Assembly (NCBI GenBank): GCA_036426205.1
Contig: CM071587.1
Coordinates: 981,986 to 1,045,985, forward strand
Length of the DNA stretch: 64,000 nucleotides
Direction of reading: 5' to 3'
From: Ascaphus truei
Lineage: Eukaryota > Chordata > Amphibia > Anura > Ascaphidae
Every line of letters begins with the position of its first letter. Positions within the stretch are counted from its first letter, which is position 1. The notes beneath the pieces were generated by a model that was not told the DNA's origin, ran no database searches, and saw nothing but the letters and a program-made list of their open reading frames with translations. Of the stretch, positions 56,109-64,000 are shown piece after piece. The translations under genes and the position numbers were made by a program.

Positions 56109-56475
56109 GGGGGGGGACATGTATGTGTATGCCGGTATTACCTCTCTGTACATGTATGTGTATACGGGTATTACCTCCTTGGGCGTGTATGTGTATACGG
56201 GTATTACCTCTCTGTACATGTATGTGCATACCGGTATTACCTCTCTGTACATGTATGTGCCGGTATACCTCTCCGGCCTTAGTAACCAATCTGGGATTGA
56301 GAAGGGATAGAGCAGGGATGCTGCTGCTAGGGGGCTGGGCAGCTTCCTCCATCCTGATTGGCAGGAATCAGCCAATCAGAATGGAGGTGCCAATGGAGGT
56401 GGCAGGAGGTGGCAGTAGCCTGTGGGTGGGGCCAAAGAGAGGAGGAAAAGCATGGAGCAGAGAGAGGTGAGGCTG
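56109..56475 (-). mobile_element. Second, truncated copy of the array-bearing hAT element
   Basis: Reverse orientation relative to 45690-48865. It has five units of the same 33-bp-type repeat (for example tgtatgccggtattacctct), then tctccggccttagtaacc and the segment gctagggggctgggcagctt...agagaggtgaggctg, which matches the reverse of 45748-45930. Terminal repeats were not found. Confidence 0.75.
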
Positions 56476-56479
56476 TGTC

Positions 56480-56830
56480 CTGGGGGGGTGAGAGGATGAA
56501 GGCAGGGGGGGGGAGGGTGAGAGGATGAGAGGGGAGGGAGGGAGGGGGAGGTGAAAGAGAATTAAGGGAGGGGGGTTGAGAGAGGATGAAGGGAGGGGGT
56601 GAGAGGATGACGGGAGGGGTGTGGAGAGGGATTGACGGAAGGGGGGGTGACGGAGTGACGGAGGAGGGGGGGGGAGGATGACGGCGAGGGGGGTGAGAGG
56701 ATGCAAGAGGGTTGGAATGAGAGAGGATGAAGGGAGGGAGTGAAGAGTATGAACGGTGGGGGGTGGGAGGATGAAAGGAGGGGGGATGAGAGAGGATGAA
56801 GGGAGGGAGGATGAAGGGAAGTCCAGATCT
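56480..56830. repeat. G-rich 'gggagggggtgagaggatga' repeat
   Basis: Degenerate purine-rich tandem repeat. The Ser/Pro/His frames on the minus strand are artefacts. Confidence 0.88.
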
Positions 56831-58480
56831 CACGGTGGGACAGAGTGGCACCAGCTTGGTACAATGCACAAGCATATGTTGCAATATACTTTGCTAATAA
56901 AATATACCTTACACTCTGCAAAACCTGACCTACATTTTAATATAAACCTCTCAGCTTTATCACCTTGCTGGAGTACCCCCTGACCCCTTATACTAGGGAG
57001 CCCGGTACCGTCCTGGGGATACCATACACCCCTATTTTACCTAGGGAACCCCTTCCATCCCTGTGCCTCATTTACTGTGCACAAAGCATATATCCCTTTA
57101 TTAAATGTACCCTTTAATAAAATATACTTTTACACAGTGTTTTGTGTTAAAATGTCTAAGTCCCCCTTTCTGGTGTCAGGGATAGAATTAGAATATATCC
57201 TCTCTATTCTTACTGGCCTTATTCCTGCCAAACTGTAGATACCTGACTTTACATTTAGCACACAAATAAAAGCCTCTCAGCTTAATCTTAATCACATAGC
57301 TGGGGCACACCCTGAACCCCTATACTGGGTACAGGGTGTCCTGGGCCTATAACAGGCATGCCCCCTTATACTAGGGACCCTGTGTATGTTGCAGGGATAC
57401 CTTGATCCCCTGTGCCCCTTTTTACCTTTCCCGTTGAAACAGGGAACCCTGGCGGTGAGTCACAAGAACGTTTCCAGGGTAGGATTTTGACCAGAGCACT
57501 GTGCTTCAATGCACCCGGAAATCCTACCTGATTCCCGGGTACATCTTTCTGGTATCCCGTAACTCGGGGACCCTACTACAGTACATAGTCACAATCTGAC
57601 AAGACTTTCTCCGCAAAACCCACTCTGAAACTCATAGCCCAGCAATCGCCTGGTACCAGCACCCCTGGAAAGGTAAAAACACAACAAATGCTAGAGGTGT
57701 GAGAGCCATTTGTTCAGGATGGCTCAGTAGTGACCACATCCTCAGATCAAGGGACCTGATTCACACCTCAAGCTGGTCTACCCAGGCTGTCCCAAGACTT
57801 GTCATCGCGGGTGGCCGGAAAGGAACAGAGGGCAGAAGGACCATATGTCACCTGCCCCTGTGGACAATCAGAGGTTTAAGAAACCCTGTTTAGTAGTCTT
57901 AGATTGGTTGCTAGGGAAATCTCTGAGGCCCCTGATAGGGAGAGGTTTTTGTTTTTGAGAGGTTTTAAAAACCCTTACACAGCTCAAATCTGGCAGTTCT
58001 CCAAGTCTATTATCAATATTTTTTATAACTCTGTGCCCAGGACATACTTGAAAACGAGAGGTATCTCTCAATGTATTACTTCCTGGTAAAACATTTTTAT
58101 AAATAAATAAATAAAATAAGAGAAAGTTGTAAGCCCCACAGAAAGGGCTTACAGAAAGTCCAACATGGGACAATCTGAGGTGGGTACAAAAAGTATAAAT
58201 GTTATTGAACAAGCAATTGAAAAGGACAAAACAGACTGACTATAATAAAAACACTAAAAAACATATAGTGGACCGTCTACTGTGAACATTGTAAGTGCTA
58301 TTATATGCAATAAACAATATAGTAATACTAAAGGCTCCTATGTATATCTTGAATAATAAGGCACATGCCTGTAGCGAGCCCTAGTATGACTAAACACACT
58401 ACTAAGGTAAACAAACCTCACAGTAATCCCAGTTATAGGGGAGGGGACAAAGTGATATACCCTCTCCCAAGAGAGAAATG
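56831..58480. other. Unassigned, contains a duplicated segment
   Basis: Segments at about 56925-57060 and 57235-57400 resemble each other (aacctctcagctttatc against agcctctcagcttaatc, then 'cttatactaggga'). This may be a decayed repeat or retroelement terminus. No coding exon was recognised. Confidence 0.4.
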
Positions 58481-58525
58481 TAAAGCTGCAGCTAACTGAA
58501 GGATGAAAAGCCTCAGTGTAAGTAA

Positions 58526-58800
58526 GGCTGGGGCCATGGTACAGCAGACCGTGCGGACGCGAACAGACTGCCTTAAGGCAGTGTTCGCGTCCATGTGGGC
58601 GCCAGCCGGAGGGGGCACGCGTAGCGCAAGAAATCAGTTCAAACTGATTTCTTGGCGCGACTGGCCGGCCACATGAGCGGTTCGCCCAATGAGGGCGAAC
58701 CAGCTCCGTGGCGCCCCTCGGCACGCCCCACACGGCCCGCCCAGCATGGCCAGGTAAGCGCCCGCTCACTGACCAAGCCTCTGCACACCTCCGCACGGGC
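58526..58800. repeat. GC-rich repeat with 'aatcagttcaaactgattt' hairpin
   Basis: CpG-rich segment sharing 'caatgagggcgaacc' with 60134-60437. It has a perfect hairpin aatcagttcaaactgatt at about 58631-58650. Confidence 0.6.
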
Positions 58801-60133
58801 GAAGGCACCAAGGGGTACCTAAACCAAGGGGTACCAAGGCCTGGGCCTAAACATACCAGTATGTAGATATGTGCAGAAACAGGTGGAGAGCAACTCCCAA
58901 TAGTAGAACTCAGTAAAACATGTGAGCAGGCATTGATGGGTTAATACACATCTACAAAAGTGTAGTCAATCCAGTTTAAATTCATCCACAATAATCTTGA
59001 TCTTTAACAAAGTGCCTCCGCGCATGAAACGCGTCAGAGCCTCCTCGAGCTACTTGTGGCGATGTAACATGGTCTGAAGACCTCAATAAAGATGATTTTT
59101 TTAGTGACCCTGCGACATCAGTCTCTCCTTGGCATAAGAGTGTATGCAGTGCATGGCATGCTTCTCCCCGACGGAAGAAATCTCTATTTGCTGTAGATAT
59201 GTGCCGACTGCAACAATGTACACAGAGCAAACCCTCGTGGAACGATAGCAACTTAGAATCCGGAGCATACAATAAGTACACAATGTAATTCCTGTGCCAA
59301 AAAAATGTAGCAATTCTACCCTCAAAGAGATCTGAAGCATGGGTTAAAATGCATGTGGAGCTTATCCAAGCTACAGGGGCAATAAAGATAATAAAAAATT
59401 GCCTACTAGAATAATAGTGTAATTCTGATTAATCAGATACCAGGGCACTAGAAAATGCTAATGCCAGTTAGCTCAAATGAGAATAGAAAGCATTGAACTT
59501 GCTCTATGCGTATAAACACAGTCCGTGTATAGTATATAGATGAAAAATAGGGCAATAACATGTTAATAATGCTAAATATACCCATACAAGCCCGTAGTCC
59601 ACTAGTTAAGTGCAAGGGAAGTTACCCAACACACGAGTTACCCTATTACTTCCAAGCAACGTCAGTTGTTTGTAGCTGGAGTAGTCCAAATTGCAGGTAT
59701 AATGTCCCTTTAAATCCACAAGCAGCTTGTGTTGTATACGGCTGGAGCAATTTGAATACACATTGTAAACTCCGTGGTAGGCAAAAGCACTGCCAGTTAC
59801 TGCTGCCAAAGGCCTCGCTCCGACAGGCTGCTACGTGGACGCGCGAATGCACGCCTCTGTCTGCTGGGTGATGTGTGAACATCCGCAGCAGACAGAATGG
59901 TGCGATTGGGGGCGTAACTTAAATAGTGCGTGTGTGTGTTTGTGATTGGCTGGCGAAGTGCACGTGACGCGGCTGCCGCTTGAAATGTCAACTTCAGTTG
60001 AAAGCTCGAGTTGCAGCCGCGACAACGCTGCACTTCGCCGCCGGCGCTTGTTTTCTGTTTGAAAACTCCCACAGAACACAGTGAAAGAGTGGTGAACGTG
60101 CGCGCGCACGTCGCGTTCTGTTTGAGCGAGATC
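58801..60133. other. Unassigned repeat-like sequence
   Basis: Includes gcgcatgaaacgcgtcagag and ctcaataaagatgattttt, the kind of segment seen in untranslated ends of amphibian retroelements. No defensible coding exon. Confidence 0.4.
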
Positions 60134-60437
60134 TAAGGCCAGGTCCCCACTGGCTACTGCAGTGCCCGCTGTGGCGGACGCTGCAGGGACAAGATCCGCC
60201 CCACAATGGGGCCGGGTCAGCTGCGATGGGGGGCCGCTGCGCCGACAGAAACTCCTGCTCTCAATAAAATTGAGAGCAGGAGTCGCGCCCCTCAGCGGTT
60301 CAGCCAATGAGGGCGAACCTGCCGGGTGACGTCACGGCCGCACCCCCATCACGCCCCCCCCCCCCTGTCTTTCCCCCTGCAGCTCTCTGCAGACCGGGGG
60401 ACTCGTGCAGCGCAGGCACTGGAGCCGTAGCCTAAGG
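60134..60437. repeat. GC-rich palindromic repeat (taaggc...gtcccc ends)
   Basis: Left end taaggccaggtccccactgg; right end ccgtagcctaaggc. Internal hairpin ctcctgctctcaat/attgagagcaggag at about 60251-60282. Same class as 45337-45660. Confidence 0.65.
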
Positions 60438-60679
60438 CAACTGCAGACTCACTTCAAGTCACAGAGCAGGGCTAGATTCTAGAGTTACCCGATACCATAC
60501 TGGATGCTGAAGTGCAGGTCACAATAGCATGAAGAGACACTGCTGATGGCGGCTGCTGTTACACTTGCTGCCTGTTACTTCAGATTGCGGAGCAGGTCAA
60601 GGTGCCAGGGTTACCCAGTACTAGGCAGGATACCGGGGTACAGATGAGGGTAGCATGGAGACGGTCAGCAAAGACACCC

Positions 60680-62760
60680 AACGCTGCGTTTTGCCAGGAA
60701 CAGCTTCGTCAGGGGCATGTCTGCTTGTCCCCCTTCAATTAGTTATATACGGTGAATGAGTGACGTCACTTACAAAAGGGGACGTGTCCAAACATAGCAG
60801 GAAACACAAGAGAGAAGGAGCCATTAATGCCAGAGTAACAAATATATGTAATAAATGGATTAAAAAAAAATATATAAAAAGGAAAAGGACAGCACGCATT
60901 TTTCACACTTATTAAAGGTATATTTATTGGTCAATACCTAAGAAGTAGAAACAAACACACAGGCAGAAGCAATAGCGAAGAGCAACACAATGAGCAGGAA
61001 AGGAATTGAAAGAGGGCACAAAGAGAACAAATATAGGAGACCAGTCTGTATATACTATATATAAGATTCCACAATGAAGTGTCCATATAATAGTTGTTAT
61101 AAGAATGATGTAAAGCTAAGGTCCTCATTAAGTCCTTTAGGGAAAACAGTGTCCAAATAGAATATCCATTTACACTTATGGCGTAATAAATTTGTTTCTA
61201 TGTTACCTCCCCTCTTACAAGGGGAGACTTTCTCTACCCCCCAGGCCAGAAGGCCTCCCGTGGAACCCTGCGTATTTGAATAAAAATGTCGCGCCACGCT
61301 AGCAAGCTTCTTGACCCTAGGTAAATCTCTGCCTGCATTACGTATGTTACATGCGTGTTCCAAAACACGCAGCTTCAGTTCCCTAGATGTCATTCCTATG
61401 TAAAGTAGGCGGCAAGGGCAGGATAGTACGTAAATGAGTCCTTTGGCATTACAATTGAAAAAAAGTCCCTAACTTCAAAGCTCTTAGTACCACTGCTGTT
61501 GAAAAAAGATTTATTCTTAGAGATGTAACCGGAGTATTTACATCTTCCACGGGGGAATGTCCCTCTGGATGGAGGTTTCACAGGTTTGTTTTTCTCGAAG
61601 TGGCTGTGCACTAGCTGATCTCTGAGGTTAATAGCCCCACGTGCAGCCATATGAACCCTAGGTCTGATTACAGTTGCCAAACTTTCTTACCCCTGTAAAA
61701 TCCCCCCAGTGATGCTGAATGGTAGCTCTCTATTCCTCCCAATGTGGATTAAATGTAGAAATAAATAGAACTTGTGCTTGTGCACCAGTGATGGACTTTT
61801 TGTCCTTGGGAATTAGTAGACTCTCTCGATCTAGCTGTCTAACTTTATACAAGGCCCTCTTAAAGGATCTATGACTATACCCTCTCTAGAAATAACACTT
61901 CAAGCTCCTTAGCCCTTTTGTTAAACACAGTTAAGTTAGAACAGTTGCGTTTAAGACGATATAATTGCCCCACGGGTATCTCCCTCTTTAAGGAGACCGG
62001 AAGACAGCTATTGAAGTGCAGGAGACTATTAGCAGTTGTGCTTTTTCTAAAGACATCTGTCTCTGTTCTTAAGTCCTTAGTAATGGTAATTTGAAAACCC
62101 AAAAAGGACACATGTGTCAGAAATGTTATGTGTTAAATGAATATTAAGGTCATTCATATTTTAGCAACTCTATGAATTTGATACATTTGACGACGTCCCC
62201 CTCCCACAGGAAGAAGACGTTCTCTATGTACTGAATCCAGAGAGGGATGTGACAAGTATAATCAATCATGTTATCAATGAAAACTCTCTCCCTCTCCCAC
62301 CAACCCAAAAAGAAGTTTGCATACGATGGGGCACGTTTTGCCCCATCGCAGTTCCTCTGATTTGAACGTAGTATTTGGTGTTAAACAAAAAATAATGAGT
62401 AAGGATGAAAGAGAGGAAGAGAATAACTATCACATATACCCTTAGTATCGATGTTCTGTATACTCAAAAAGTATCTCTAAGTCCTCTGAGAGTTCTCTAA
62501 GTCCTCGGAGAGTTCTCCAAGTCTCTCTAAAAGGTTTTTTAACGTGTTTCAGCGAGAAAGAGGCTTCAGCACAGTCTGCTTGGAATCTATGCAGATACAA
62601 GACTATTGAGGGTAAACTTCTGGATGTGAAGTCCCAGCACCTAGGGAAGAATAGTTTTGTTACCCCAGTCCCAAGTAAGTGTGTTTTTCTCTGTATTTTG
62701 TGTAACATAGTGGGTTTGCCTATTTTAAGGGAATACTGTAAATCACAATTTATTTCATCA
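60680..62760 (-). mobile_element. Penelope-like retroelement (decayed)
   Basis: Coding remnants run from about 62400 to 61095 on the minus strand (see the separate entry). The region 60680-61095, downstream of the coding end, contains cacccaacgctgcgttttgc and a terminal AT-rich part and may be the 3' region. Outer borders are not defined by terminal repeats. Confidence 0.7.
61095..62400 (-). pseudogene. Penelope-like RT and GIY-YIG endonuclease, broken
   Basis: In order on the minus strand: RGTAMG then APSYANFFLGWWE near 62300-62360, WIQYIENVFFLWEGD near 62210-62250, FLGFQITI near 62105, LYRLKRNCSN near 61940, LRDQLVHSHF near 61615, and finally LIYVLSCPCRLLYIGMTSRE near 61385-61445 with KWIFYLDTVFPKGLNE near 61140-61175. 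These are the RT palm and thumb blocks and the C-terminal GIY-YIG nuclease of Penelope-like elements. The catalytic YIDD reads YIEN. Several frameshifts and stops interrupt it, one at a T run near 61455. Confidence 0.85.
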
Positions 62761-63250
62761 ACTCGTTTTGCTCAATGAACCTGGTTATAAAGGTGTAATT
62801 ACCTGGTCTCCCGTGACATTGATGGACTCCAATCTTCAAATATCGCCATAAATGTTTGATTGGATTCATGTCAGGACTGTGACTGGGATACTCAAGAACA
62901 TTAATTCTTTTGTCCCACCCCCAGTGTGGCTTTGGTTTTGTGCTTTGGGTCATTGTCCTGCTGAAATGAATTTCCTCCCCAGTTTCAGAGTCTTGGCTGA
63001 ACTCAAACAGGTTTTCCTCAAGGATTCACCTGTACTTTGCACCATCCATTCTCCCCTCTATCCTGACAAGCTTCCCAGTCCCTGCTGAAGGGAAGCGTCC
63101 CCATAACATAATGTTGCCACCACCATGCTTGACCGTTGGGGTGGTGTTGACTGGTCGATGTGCAGTATTGAGCTTGCGCCAGGCATAACGCTTGGAATTG
63201 AGACCAAAAGTTACATTTATGTCTCCTCCAACCACAAAACCTTTTCCCAC
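62740..63250 (-). pseudogene. Tc1-like transposase fragment 1
   Basis: Minus-strand remnants: [48 protein letters not shown], then WDKRINVLEYPSHSPDMNPI and KHLWRYLKI. The third catalytic acidic residue (NPIE in Tc1) is K here, so it is dead even apart from the frame break between 62953 and 63026. It lacks the N-terminal DNA-binding part. Confidence 0.88.
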
Positions 63251-63294
63251 ATGTCTGCTGTCTTATCTATTTGCTTTTATGCCAACAAAATATT

Positions 63295-63440
63295 TTGTTC
63301 TAAATTCCAAGCGTTACGTCTGGAGCAAGCGCAACTCTGCACATCACCCAGTCAACACCATCCCAACTGTCAGGTATGCTGGTGGTCACATCATGTTATG
63401 GGGATGCTTCTCTTCAGCAGGGACTGGGGAGAAGAGAAAG
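63295..63440 (+). pseudogene. Tc1-like transposase fragment 2, inverted
   Basis: Plus-strand remnant: [20 protein letters not shown], then [16 protein letters not shown]. It encodes the same part of the protein as 63070-63215 but in the opposite direction, so the two fragments form an inverted repeat with a spacer of about 80-100 bp. Confidence 0.85.
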
Positions 63441-63722
63441 GTACAGAGAGAAGGGGATAGATACAGAGCGACGGTGAGAGATACAGAGAGATGGTGAGAG
63501 ATACAGAGAAACTGTGAGAGATACACAGAGAGACGGGGAGAGATACACAGAGAGACGGGGAGAGATACACAGAGATATGGGGAGAGATACACATAGAGAC
63601 GGGGAGAGATACACAGAGATATGGGGAGAGATACACATAGAGACAGGGAGAGATACACAGGGAGACAGGGAGAGATACACAGGGAGACGGGGAGAGATAC
63701 ACAGGGAGATGGGGAGAGATAC
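63441..63722. repeat. 22-bp minisatellite (gagagatacacagagagacg)
   Basis: About 13 copies of gagagatacacagagagacg followed by gg; resumes at 63950 to the window end. Both strands carry meaningless open frames. Confidence 0.93.
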
Positions 63723-63949
63723 AGTGGCGGCCGCCTTTAGCCTCCTGCGGCCTTTTCCCCGCAATTTTAAAAATCGCGGGCTGATGGGGGCCGTTTTGGG
63801 CGCCTGCGGGCATTTCTATTGTTTAGCGCTAAGCGTTTTCATTGTCTAGCACTATCAGCTGATTTCGGGCCACGCGGAGAAGGCCCGTGAGAGTCGGAAA
63901 AAATCCCCAAATTTTTTCGGGGATGTTGGAGATTAAAGGGGGGCCGCGA
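63723..63949. repeat. GC-rich insertion splitting the 22-bp array
   Basis: agtggcggccgcctttagcc...gggggccgcgacagt interrupts the array. The ends ggcggccgcc and ggggccgcga are partly inverted, suggesting a short inserted repeat. Confidence 0.55.
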
Positions 63950-64000
63950 CAGTACACAGAGAGACTGAAGAGATACACAGAGAGAAGGGGAGAGAGACGG

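Overview
This is vertebrate nuclear DNA, most likely from an anuran amphibian. Genes are split into short exons with GT/AG borders. The gene pair matches a conserved tetrapod neighbourhood. The repeats (Tc1/mariner, hAT MITEs, a Penelope-like element, MIR-like SINEs, palindromic families, very many minisatellites) are of the kind abundant in frog genomes. The species assignment is inference. There is no prokaryotic operon, CRISPR array or phage.

Two protein-coding genes lie head to head. On the minus strand, nine exons between 12270 and 1396 encode the N-terminal to middle part of a KIAA1755-like protein: a divergent N-terminal segment, a long low-complexity exon, a SEC14/CRAL-TRIO-like domain, then the start of a spectrin-like helical region. 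Exon phases agree at every junction that can be tested. The first exons were not found, and the last exons lie left of base 1. On the plus strand, a BPI/LBP-family (bactericidal/permeability-increasing or LPS-binding) gene starts at 25299 and runs through ten convincing exons to 53235, with a weaker candidate eleventh exon near 55169. The last exons lie beyond the window. KIAA1755 and BPI are also divergent neighbours in human, so the linkage is conserved.

The rest is intron and intergenic sequence dominated by repeats. About twenty minisatellite arrays have units of 16-56 bp. Intron 1 of the BPI-like gene alone carries a 28-bp array of about 4 kb and a 26-28-bp array of about 1.1 kb. Intron 2 holds an 8.7-kb inverted-repeat element (32215-40908) with two internal minisatellites and a 3.6-kb block whose composition is unlike vertebrate DNA. 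Intron 6 holds an expanded hAT-type element (45690-48865) whose internal sequence became a 33-bp minisatellite and which was then hit by a Tc1 transposon. The right end carries a decayed Penelope-like retroelement and an inverted pair of Tc1 fragments.

Sequence quality is uneven. Arrays in roughly 20.2-24.6 kb and 25.9-40.4 kb are full of single-base gaps, whereas those at 44.4, 46.3-47.1 and 53.7 kb are clean. This suggests stretches filled with uncorrected long reads, and the frameshifted exon 2 (31936-32042) lies in such a stretch. Nearly all long open frames in the window are products of tandem repeats rather than genes. I found no undescribed molecular system. The most unusual items are the composite inverted-repeat element with its anomalous core, the MITE-derived minisatellite, and an apparent loss of the basic LPS-binding loop in the BPI-like protein.
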